Source: Faecalibacter rhinopitheci (GTDB lineage Bacteria > Bacteroidota > Bacteroidia > Flavobacteriales > Weeksellaceae). Taken from it: a stretch of 64,000 nt of DNA. The stretch is taken from assembly GCF_015234135.1 (NCBI RefSeq), contig NZ_JADGIK010000005.1, positions 1-64,000 on the forward strand, given 5' to 3'. Positions 57,178 to 64,000 of the stretch are shown here, piece after piece (within the stretch, counting starts at the first letter, position 1; every line of letters begins with the position of its first letter). Made by a program: the position numbers and the translations under genes. The notes beneath the pieces were generated by a model. That model was given only the letters and a program-made list of their open reading frames with translations. It searched no databases and was not told the DNA's origin.

Positions 57178-57654
57178 CTAGAATCTGAAGTGTGAAAACG
57201 CTTTGTTAGCTTCTGCCATTTTGTGAGTATCTTGACGTTTTTTAACGGCAGATCCTTCTTCTTTAGCAGCAGCAATAATCTCTCCAGCTAATCTTTGTGC
57301 CATAGATTTCTCATTACGCTTACGTGAATAAGAAATTAACCACTTCATTGCAGTTGCAATTTTACGATCTGGACGAATCTCATTTGGAATTTGGAATGTA
57401 GCTCCACCTACACGGCGAGAACGTACTTCTACGTGAGGCATTACATTTGATAATGCTTCTTTCCAAATATCTAATGAAGATTTTTCAGCATCTTCTTTGC
57501 GAGAATCAACGATTTCTAACGCATCATAGAAGATTTTAAATGCCACAGATTTTTTACCATCGTACATTAAGTTATTAACGAAACGAGTCACTAACTGATC
57601 ATTAAATTTAGGATCTGGAAGTAAGGGTCTTTTTTTAGCTCTTGTCTTTCTCAT
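57178..57654 (-). CDS. rpsG: 30S ribosomal protein uS7
   Basis: A 158-residue uS7 ([20 protein letters not shown] near 10-29, [20 protein letters not shown]-type stretch with PNEIRPDRK near 100). It starts assembly of the small-subunit head. Located 11 bases after rpsL. Confidence 0.98.
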   Translation of the reverse strand: MRKTRAKKRPLLPDPKFNDQLVTRFVNNLMYDGKKSVAFKIFYDALEIVDSRKEDAEKSSLDIWKEALSNVMPHVEVRSRRVGGATFQIPNEIRPDRKIATAMKWLISYSRKRNEKSMAQRLAGEIIAAAKEEGSAVKKRQDTHKMAEANKAFSHFRF

Positions 57655-57665
57655 CTCTCCTTAAA

Positions 57666-58049
57666 TTATTTTTTAGCATCTTTAGGACGTTTAGCTCCAT
57701 ACTTACTTCTACGCTGAGTACGTCCGTTTACTCCTGCTGTGTCTAACGCTCCACGTACAATGTGGTAACGAACACCTGGTAAGTCTTTTACTCTTCCTCC
57801 TCTAACCAATACTATCGAGTGCTCTTGTAGGTTATGACCTTCACCACCGATGTACGCGTTAACTTCTTTCCCGTTAGTTAATCTAACACGAGCAACTTTA
57901 CGCATTGCTGAGTTAGGTTTTTTAGGGGTTGTAGTGTATACACGTGTACAAACACCGCGGCGTTGTGGACATGACTCCAAAGCAGCCGATTTACTCTTCT
58001 TGGTTAGTTTTTTTCTACCTTTTCTAACTAATTGTTGAATTGTTGGCAT
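57666..58049 (-). CDS. rpsL: 30S ribosomal protein uS12
   Basis: A 127-residue uS12 of the decoding centre. [13 protein letters not shown] near 39-51 has both Lys residues (43 and 44 counting Met) and [10 protein letters not shown] has its Lys, so all three streptomycin-relevant positions are wild type. First gene of the superoperon, with a strong promoter 48 bases upstream. Confidence 0.98.
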   Translation of the reverse strand: MPTIQQLVRKGRKKLTKKSKSAALESCPQRRGVCTRVYTTTPKKPNSAMRKVARVRLTNGKEVNAYIGGEGHNLQEHSIVLVRGGRVKDLPGVRYHIVRGALDTAGVNGRTQRRSKYGAKRPKDAKK

Positions 58050-58079
58050 ACTAATTTACCTTTTAATTTTTTGAATTAA

Positions 58080-58126
58080 ACCCAATTTTGGGTCTGCAAA
58101 ACTACAAAAATTATCAGGAGTGACAA
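58080..58126 (-). promoter_or_regulatory. promoter of the str-S10 operon with 5' hairpin
   Basis: Minus strand TTG (58126-58124), spacer 19, -7 box TAGTTTTG (58104-58097); RNA would start near 58091. ACCCAA/TTGGGT (58080-58093) can form a 6-base hairpin right at the 5' end of the transcript. Confidence 0.75.
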
Positions 58127-58323
58127 ATTATTAACGCATTATTTTTTTGATTTTCTTATATTTATGAGAAATTATCAGTTTATACACACAAATTTTAAAA
58201 GAAATATTATTTAATAATTTAGCATCAGATTTACATTAATATCTTAACAATTAATCTAAAAGATTATTTAGCACATCCATTTTTACTTCAACGCAATTAC
58301 TATTTTTCAGACCTAAAAAATAT

Positions 58324-58358
58324 TTTACATTAACTTTACATAAGTTCATTTACTTTTG
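58324..58358 (+). promoter_or_regulatory. possible PHO box and promoter of the phosphate operon
   Basis: Two identical 7-base repeats TTTACAT (58324-58330 and 58335-58341) are separated by 4 bases, a period of 11, as in the PhoB box. They end 9 bases before a -7 box TACTTTTG (58351-58358), and there is no TTG at the normal -33 distance. This is the geometry of an activator-dependent promoter. The box sequence itself differs from the enterobacterial CTGTCAT. Confidence 0.5.
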
Positions 58359-58378
58359 CAACACAAAAACATTAAATA

Positions 58379-59023
58379 ATGTCAGTAAATTCATTTTTTA
58401 AATTATTTACACCAAGGGACAAAAAATTCTTCCCTTTGTTTGAAGAGTCTTCTAAAAGCTTGATTCAATTAGCAGAATTATTACACGAGTGTGTAAATGC
58501 ACCAGTTGAAGATCGTGAAGATTATTTTGCGCAAATTTCTAGCTTAGAAAGCAAAATTGAGTTTTTAACTCAAAAAACAAACTTAGAACTAGGTAGAAAT
58601 TTTATTACTCCGTTTGACAGAGAGGACATTTACTCTTTAATTAAATCTATTGATTATGTTGCAGACAACTTAAATGGAGCTGCAAATAGAATTAATATTT
58701 ACCAAGTAGAAAAAATCACAAAATCTATTCGAAAAATAACTGCTGTCAATTTAGAAGCATGTCAACTTATTGGAGAGGGTATTGAGAATTTAAAAGATTT
58801 TAAAGATCTAAACCGTGTTTATGAAATTTGTGAACGCATCAATAAGTTAGAAAACAAATCTGATCGTATTTTTGATAAAGCTGTTCAAGAAATTTTTGAA
58901 AATGAAACTGACGTAAAAAATATTATTAAATATAAAGAAGTATTGTCTTCATTAGAATCTGCAACTGATAAATGTAAAAGCGTTGCTAATATATTAGAAT
59001 CTGTTGCTGTTAAGCATTCATAA
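58379..59023 (+). CDS. DUF47 family PhoU-like protein
   Basis: A 214-residue all-helical protein of the DUF47 (PhoU-like, TIGR00153) family, recognisable from LFTPRDKKFFPLFEESSKSL near 9-28 and the long amphipathic helices that follow. DUF47 genes are typically paired with Pit transporters and are thought to regulate them. Pit genes follow after 29 bases. Confidence 0.9.
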   Translation: MSVNSFFKLFTPRDKKFFPLFEESSKSLIQLAELLHECVNAPVEDREDYFAQISSLESKIEFLTQKTNLELGRNFITPFDREDIYSLIKSIDYVADNLNGAANRINIYQVEKITKSIRKITAVNLEACQLIGEGIENLKDFKDLNRVYEICERINKLENKSDRIFDKAVQEIFENETDVKNIIKYKEVLSSLESATDKCKSVANILESVAVKHS

Positions 59024-59052
59024 ATCTTTAGTTATAAATATATCTTTTACGA

Positions 59053-60171
59053 ATGGAAATGATTAATGATCTGTTTAGTATTATTGATGGAATGTTATCT
59101 TCAAAAGCGGGAATATTTTTATTAGTAATTATTTTTCTAGCTTTTGTATTTGACTACATCAATGGATTTCATGATGCGGCAAATTCTATTGCAACGATTG
59201 TTGCAACAAAAGTATTAACACCTTTTCAAGCTGTATTATGGGCAGCGGGATTCAACTTTCTTGCTTATTTCATTTCTGTTTATTGGATTGGAGAATTTAA
59301 GATTGGTAATACAATTGCTAAATCAGTTAATGAAAATTTTATCACTTTAGAAGTTATATTAGCCGGAATTATTGCAGCCATCACTTGGAATTTAATAACA
59401 TGGAAATTTGGAATTCCTTCTTCTTCATCTCATACCCTAATTGGTGGATTTATTGGGGCTGCTTTAACAAATTCATTTATGAATCCTGACTTAGGATCTA
59501 TATGGGATGTTATTGTATATGGAAAAGTTTTACCTATATTCCTATTTATATTTTTAGCTCCATTGATCGGAATGATCTTGGCAAGTATACTTACTTTAAT
59601 CATTCTACAAATTTGTAAAAAAGCGAAACCCGCAGCTGCAGAATGGTGGTTTAAAAAACTTCAACTTGTTTCTTCTGCTTTATTTTCATTAGGACATGGT
59701 ATGAATGATGCCCAAAAAGTAATGGGTATTATTGGAGCAGCAGTAATTTTTTATCATCTGAATGTAGATTTAGATCCTGAATATTTAGCAACTGAGGATA
59801 AATTTGGTTATTTTGTTAGTCATTGGGGATGGGTTCCTATCACTTCTTTTATTGTAATTGCTGCAGGAACTATGGCAGGTGGTTGGAAAATCATTAAAAC
59901 TATGGGATCTAAAATCACAAAAGTTACCCCTTTAGAAGGAGTAGCATCTGAGACTGCAGGTGCAATTACATTGTATATTTCAGAACATTTTGGTATTCCT
60001 GTTTCAACAACACATACTATCACAGGATCTATAATTGGAGTTGGAATGACAAAACGAATCTCTGCAGTAAGATGGGGAGTAACCATAAGCTTACTTTGGG
60101 CATGGATATTAACTATTCCGGTTTCTGCTGTTATAGCTTCTATTTGTTATTTTATTATAACATTATTTTAG
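59053..60171 (+). CDS. inorganic phosphate transporter, Pit family (first copy)
   Basis: A 372-residue secondary phosphate transporter with about ten membrane helices in two inverted halves. The repeat signatures are GFHDAANSIATIVATK near 38-53 and GHGMNDAQKVMG near 215-226. PVSTTHTITGSIIGVG lies near the C terminus. It imports phosphate, often as a metal-phosphate complex, with a cation. A terminator hairpin separates it from a second, very similar gene. Confidence 0.93.
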   Translation: MEMINDLFSIIDGMLSSKAGIFLLVIIFLAFVFDYINGFHDAANSIATIVATKVLTPFQAVLWAAGFNFLAYFISVYWIGEFKIGNTIAKSVNENFITLEVILAGIIAAITWNLITWKFGIPSSSSHTLIGGFIGAALTNSFMNPDLGSIWDVIVYGKVLPIFLFIFLAPLIGMILASILTLIILQICKKAKPAAAEWWFKKLQLVSSALFSLGHGMNDAQKVMGIIGAAVIFYHLNVDLDPEYLATEDKFGYFVSHWGWVPITSFIVIAAGTMAGGWKIIKTMGSKITKVTPLEGVASETAGAITLYISEHFGIPVSTTHTITGSIIGVGMTKRISAVRWGVTISLLWAWILTIPVSAVIASICYFIITLF

Positions 60172-60202
60172 AGAAATATCTTTATTATATCATTATTTAT
60201 AC

Positions 60203-60234
60203 ATGGACTTAAATGAATTAAGTCCATTTTTTTT
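60203..60234 (+). terminator. terminator between the two pit genes
   Basis: A 10-base stem ATGGACTTAA/TTAAGTCCAT (60203-60212 and 60218-60227), loop of 5, followed by eight T. The 5' arm is repeated exactly as the first ten bases of the next gene (60277-60286), so the 3' arm could pair with either. Confidence 0.85.
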
Positions 60235-60276
60235 ATTTAACTTTACGCCCAATTTATTATTACTAGTACATATTTA

Positions 60277-61374
60277 ATGGACTTAACAATTTTATTCGTA
60301 ATTATCGGATTAGCAATTTTATTTGATTTCCTAAATGGATTTCATGATGCGGCAAATTCTATTGCAACAGTAGTAACTACAAAAGTACTAACACCTGTAC
60401 AAGCTGTTTTGTGGGCTGCATTTTTCAATTTCATCGCGTTTTTCATCGCTAAATTTATCATTGGAGAATTTGGAGTTGCAGACACCATAGCAAAAATTAT
60501 TAAAGAAGATGTAGTTACCAGTTTTGGAGCCAATCCATCTTTAGTAATCATAGCTGCCTTATCAGCTGCTATTACTTGGAATATTTTAACTTGGAAACTA
60601 GGTATTCCTTCTTCATCATCACATACCTTAATCGGAGGATTAGCAGGCGGTGCTTTAGCAGCTACTGGATTTGATTTTTCATCAATTAATGGATCTATTA
60701 TTTTAACAATTATTGCTTTTATTTTTGTTGCTCCGTTTATTGGACTATTTGCAGGTAATATTATTAACATCATAACGATTAATCTTTGTAGAAATATTAA
60801 ACCTCATAAAGCGGACACATGGTTTAAAAGGCTTCAACTTGTCTCTTCTGCTCTATTAAGTATTGGTCATGGTTTAAATGATTCACAAAAGGTAATGGGA
60901 GTTATTACATTTGCTTTGTTAGCAAATCAAACAGCTATTATTAATACAGATATGGATAATTGGTTTTTAAATGATGTTTTTCATTGGAAAGATTGGTTTA
61001 TAACAACTGATAGCACTGATATTCATGATTGGGTTCCCATTGTTTGTTTTACAGCTATTGCTATTGGAACATTAGGTGGTGGTATGAAAATTCTTAAAAC
61101 TATGGGTAATAAAATTACTAAGATTACTCCTATTGAAGGTTTCACAGCACAAACTGCTTCAGCTATTACTTTGTTTTTCACAGAACATATTAAAATGCCC
61201 GTTTCTACAACACATGTTATTACAGGATCTATTATTGGAGTCGGAATGACAAAACGTGTTTCTGCAGTTCGCTGGGGAGTTACTATAAGTTTATTATGGG
61301 CATGGATATTAACAATACCTGTTTCAGCATTAATCGCTACAGGATTTTATTTCCTTCTAAACTTGATTTTCTAA
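60277..61374 (+). CDS. inorganic phosphate transporter, Pit family (second copy)
   Basis: A 365-residue paralogue of the preceding transporter, with the same signatures (GFHDAANSIATVVTTK, GHGLNDSQKVMG) and a C-terminal stretch TGSIIGVGMTKR...SLLWAWILTIPVSA nearly identical to it. The centre differs most (an insertion with Asp/Trp between helices). A tandem duplication followed by divergence is the natural reading; the two may differ in affinity. Possibly transcribed by read-through of the terminator in between. Confidence 0.92.
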   Translation: MDLTILFVIIGLAILFDFLNGFHDAANSIATVVTTKVLTPVQAVLWAAFFNFIAFFIAKFIIGEFGVADTIAKIIKEDVVTSFGANPSLVIIAALSAAITWNILTWKLGIPSSSSHTLIGGLAGGALAATGFDFSSINGSIILTIIAFIFVAPFIGLFAGNIINIITINLCRNIKPHKADTWFKRLQLVSSALLSIGHGLNDSQKVMGVITFALLANQTAIINTDMDNWFLNDVFHWKDWFITTDSTDIHDWVPIVCFTAIAIGTLGGGMKILKTMGNKITKITPIEGFTAQTASAITLFFTEHIKMPVSTTHVITGSIIGVGMTKRVSAVRWGVTISLLWAWILTIPVSALIATGFYFLLNLIF

Positions 61375-61446
61375 AAAATAAATTTATATGTAATATGAAT
61401 ATTATTTCTTTTAAAAAGTCGTAGCATTTTATTTACATAATTTCAT

Positions 61447-61484
61447 AAAAAAACTCTCGCTTATAAAAGTGAGAGTTTTTTTTA
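61447..61484. terminator. terminator between pit and phosphohexomutase genes
   Basis: A 10-base stem ACTCTCGCTT/AAGTGAGAGT (61453-61462 and 61467-61476, one G-T pair), loop ATAA, A run before and T run after. Serves the two convergent genes. Confidence 0.88.
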
Positions 61485-61506
61485 TTTCTAATTAGTAAAG
61501 CTAATA

Positions 61507-63222
61507 TTATTTATTAAAATCAACTTTTAATTGTTCAATCTTAGCTAACAAGTTTTTTTGAACTTCTATATAATTCTCTTTTGTTTGTAAATCTGCACTT
61601 ACTGAAAAATAGTATTTAATTTTTGGTTCAGTTCCAGAAGGGCGACAAGCAACCTTACTTCCGTCTTCTGTATAGAAAATTAAAACATTCGATTTCGGAA
61701 TGTAAATCATCTTTTCCTCACCTGTAATTAAATTTTTCTCAATCGATGATTGGAAATCTTTAACACGAATTACTTTAGATCCTGCTAATTCTTTAGGGGC
61801 ATTTAAACGGAAATCAACCATCATATTAGCAATTAGCTCTGCTCCTTCTTTACCCGGTTTAACAATTGAAATTAAATCCTCTTGATAAGCTTTACCAATT
61901 CCAACATAAATATCGATTAACTTATTATATAAAGAACTTCCATTTGCTTTAGCGACTGCAGCTATTTCCGACACTAATAAGGCTGTTGTCACAGAATCTT
62001 TATCTCTTATGAAATCGCCAACCATAAATCCGAAAGACTCCTCACCACCTCCAATAAATTTCTCTTTACCTTCGAAAGTACGAATCATATCTGCAATCCA
62101 TTTAAATCCTGTTAATCCTACTTTACAATCAACGCCAAATTTAGAAGCAATATCATAGAAAATATCAGATGTTACAATGGTAGAACCTATAAACTCTTTT
62201 CCTGTAAGTTTACCTGCTTCTTGCCATTTCTCTAATAAGTAATAAGCAAGTACGGTATTCATTTGGTTACCGTTTAATAATACGATATCTCCATCGTTAT
62301 TTCGTGTTGCAACTCCTACTCTGTCTGCATCCGGATCAGTCCCAATAACAACATCCGCTCCAATAGCATTGGCTAAATCAACTGCCATAGTTAATGCTTC
62401 TGGCTCCTCTGGATTTGGAGAAACTACTGTTGGGAAATCTCCACTTGGAATTGCTTGTTCTGGCACTTGATGAACTTGAGTGAATCCAGCTTTTTCAAAA
62501 GCTGTTGGAGTAATAGCAACTGCAGTTCCATGAATTGATGTAAAAACAATTTTAATATCCTCTTTACCTTCTTTCGTAAAACTTCCGTTTTCTACACAAG
62601 CGTTGATAAATGCTTCATCAATTTCTTTACCTATGTAAGTAATTAAATCATCATTTCCTTCAAATTTGATTTCATCTACTTTTACATTCCCTACATTAGC
62701 GATTATTGCCTTGTCATGTGGAGGAACGATCTGAGCACCATCATTCCAATAAACTTTGTAACCATTGTAAATTGGTGGATTATGAGAAGCTGTTAATACT
62801 ATACCAGCATCACAACCTAAATGACGAACTGTAAATGATAATTCAGGTGTTGGACGAAATGATTCAAATAAATAAACTTTGATTCCATTAGCTGTTAAAA
62901 CATCAGCAACCATTTTCGCAAATTTGTCCGAATTATGTCGAACATCGTATGCGATTGCAACAGATTTTTCTTTTGAAGGAAATTCTTGATGTAAATAATT
63001 TGCTAATCCTTGCGTAGCTGAACCTAGGGTATATTTGTTTAAACGATTTGTTCCTACTCCCATAATTCCACGCATACCCCCTGTACCGAATTCTAAATCA
63101 CGATAAAATGAATCGTCTAATTCAGTAGGATTTGTATCGATTAAAGCTTGTACGGCAATTCTAGTTTCTGCATCATATGCATCAGAAAGCCATAATTGAG
63201 CTCTTTCTAAACTTGTACTCAT
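61507..63222 (-). CDS. phospho-sugar mutase (phosphoglucomutase/phosphomannomutase)
   Basis: A 571-residue alpha-D-phosphohexomutase that moves a phosphate between C1 and C6 of glucose or mannose. The phosphoserine loop VLTASHNPPIYNGYK has S146; the metal loop GTDPDADRVG is near 293-302; the sugar loop GGGEESFGF near 391-399; and the phosphate loop CRPSGTEPKIKYY near 534-546. Length suits the phosphoglucomutase-like PGM2 subgroup. Substrate preference cannot be told. It starts 7 bases after the GIN-domain lipoprotein. Confidence 0.92.
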   Translation of the reverse strand: MSTSLERAQLWLSDAYDAETRIAVQALIDTNPTELDDSFYRDLEFGTGGMRGIMGVGTNRLNKYTLGSATQGLANYLHQEFPSKEKSVAIAYDVRHNSDKFAKMVADVLTANGIKVYLFESFRPTPELSFTVRHLGCDAGIVLTASHNPPIYNGYKVYWNDGAQIVPPHDKAIIANVGNVKVDEIKFEGNDDLITYIGKEIDEAFINACVENGSFTKEGKEDIKIVFTSIHGTAVAITPTAFEKAGFTQVHQVPEQAIPSGDFPTVVSPNPEEPEALTMAVDLANAIGADVVIGTDPDADRVGVATRNNDGDIVLLNGNQMNTVLAYYLLEKWQEAGKLTGKEFIGSTIVTSDIFYDIASKFGVDCKVGLTGFKWIADMIRTFEGKEKFIGGGEESFGFMVGDFIRDKDSVTTALLVSEIAAVAKANGSSLYNKLIDIYVGIGKAYQEDLISIVKPGKEGAELIANMMVDFRLNAPKELAGSKVIRVKDFQSSIEKNLITGEEKMIYIPKSNVLIFYTEDGSKVACRPSGTEPKIKYYFSVSADLQTKENYIEVQKNLLAKIEQLKVDFNK

Positions 63223-63229
63223 TAAAAAG

Positions 63230-63934
63230 TTATTTTTTTATAACTTGAGCATTATCTGCAATCTTAGTGTCTTTCGATGGTTCACCTATATAAGTAATTA
63301 TCGAATTTCCTTTTGCTGATCCTGCTAAAGATTTTCTTGAATTGATATTTAAGATTGCATTATCTGAAGTGTAAATTTGAGCATCATTCGTTTCAAAATT
63401 AAATAATTCAGCTTTCGATTGATTTTCTCCTTTATAGACTAATGCAATTGCAGTTCCTTTTAAATTAACTAATGACTGGTCGTATGCAGATAATTTTAAA
63501 TTATTTGTAATTAAATACGAATTATCTATGGCAGATTGACTATTTGTACGGATTTCTAAATCATCAACATTTAAAGTTCCTGAAACTTGTAAAGATGTTT
63601 GACCAGATAAATTGATTTTTTTCAAATCTCTAGTCACATACACAAATACATCATAAGCCGTGTACTGATTAACTGTAGACGATTCATTAATTTTCAAACT
63701 ACCGTTCTTACCTTCTACGACTAAATTATCTAAAATATTCTGATGACTTTCAGCTTTTACTCCAACAGTATTTCCGGAAATTAATGTAACGTTACAATTA
63801 CAATTAACATCAAGCTCCGTAACTTGATCTACTGTAAAATTCTTTTGGGCAGTTGCTACACCATCACCATCTATTGAAGATGAACATCCGATAAGTGATA
63901 AAGCGATTAAGGAAAGTGTTAAAAGATTCTTCAT
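63230..63934 (-). CDS. GIN-domain (DUF2807) lipoprotein
   Basis: A 234-residue lipoprotein (MKNLLTLSLIALSLIGC, lipid-accepting Cys17) with a beta-helix-like head GIN domain: repeated short strands rich in Asn, Ser and Asp (LDVNCNCNVTLISGNTVGVK, then VSGTLNVDDLEI). The domain is common in Bacteroidota and its role is unknown. The two Cys at NCNC near 44-46 are unusual. Co-transcribed with the phosphohexomutase, with 7 bases between. No clear promoter is seen in the 66 bases left before the window edge. Confidence 0.82.
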   Translation of the reverse strand: MKNLLTLSLIALSLIGCSSSIDGDGVATAQKNFTVDQVTELDVNCNCNVTLISGNTVGVKAESHQNILDNLVVEGKNGSLKINESSTVNQYTAYDVFVYVTRDLKKINLSGQTSLQVSGTLNVDDLEIRTNSQSAIDNSYLITNNLKLSAYDQSLVNLKGTAIALVYKGENQSKAELFNFETNDAQIYTSDNAILNINSRKSLAGSAKGNSIITYIGEPSKDTKIADNAQVIKK

Positions 63935-64000
63935 AATTTAGGTTTTGGTGGTTAATCTAAGTTTAAAACTTTTTGAATACTATAAATTTTACGGTCTCTA

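Larger units (their letters stand above)
58050..58378. other. divergent intergenic region between rpsL and the phosphate operon
   Basis: The 329 bases hold the str promoter near the left end and a possible PHO box plus -7 box near the right end. The middle (about 58130-58320) is A/T-rich with one extra TTTACAT at 58230-58236 and no gene. Confidence 0.6.

Noticed and set aside
1-64000. CRISPR array, tRNA gene, prophage or insertion sequence
   Set aside because: Reading the intergenic gaps showed no regular repeat-spacer pattern, no cloverleaf-like sequence and no transposase or phage gene.

Overview
The window looks like chromosomal DNA of a low-GC member of the Bacteroidota, class Flavobacteriia, probably Flavobacteriaceae or Weeksellaceae. 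The evidence is direct. Promoters have the Bacteroidota form TTG-N18..22-TAnnTTTG. Two secreted proteins end in a type IX secretion (Por) sorting domain. The gliding genes gldF and gldG, a GLPGLI protein, DUF4834 and DUF4295 proteins and a Cys-poor set of small ribosomal proteins are present. I see no insertion sequence, prophage, CRISPR array, tRNA or rRNA gene, although two strong promoters at the left edge fire out of the window, possibly into an rRNA operon.

Region by region. 1-630: outward minus-strand promoters, no gene. 630-8400: yihY/BrkB membrane protein, an operon of cytidine deaminase and pyruvate dehydrogenase E1-alpha and E2 (no E1-beta beside them), ComM/YifB-like ATPase, PhoH, SAM hydrolase. 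8457-11408: hemJ-gldF-gldG. 11515-13502: a lipoprotein gene split by one in-frame stop, a dicluster ferredoxin and an acyl-CoA reductase. 13604-18612: an accessory minus-strand locus made of a tiny secreted Cys-containing peptide, a GLPGLI protein, a TonB-receptor-like outer-membrane protein broken by a one-base frameshift, and a second secreted protein. 18805-24840: ftsY, rpmB-rpmG-DUF4295, lnt, an M1 peptidase and an HExxH/CsaA fusion. 25090-36932: dnaK behind a sigma-54-like promoter, two Por-secreted proteins, a lipoprotein-DUF4834-YfhO-glycosyltransferase run, and malic enzyme MaeB.

36993-58049 holds the str-S10-spc-alpha ribosomal superoperon on the minus strand (rpsL to rplQ). It is cut between rpsN and rpsH by a five-gene thiamine salvage/assembly cluster (thiM-thiE-thiD-tenA-HAD phosphatase) on the opposite strand behind a TPP riboswitch. 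The orphaned downstream half (rpsH to rplQ) has its own textbook promoter and a leader hairpin. 58379-61374 is a phosphate uptake operon (DUF47/PhoU-like plus two tandem Pit transporters) behind a 7-4-7 direct repeat with PHO-box geometry. The right end carries a phosphohexomutase and a GIN-domain lipoprotein.

The strongest leads are the thiamine cluster inside the spc operon with its apparent start-codon-sequestering riboswitch platform, the candidate PHO box, the sigma-54-like dnaK promoter, the metallopeptidase-CsaA fusion, the peptide/GLPGLI/receptor locus, and a sequence shared just downstream of the -7 box by several growth-related promoters. All functional statements are from reading the sequence and recalled family knowledge; nothing was searched.
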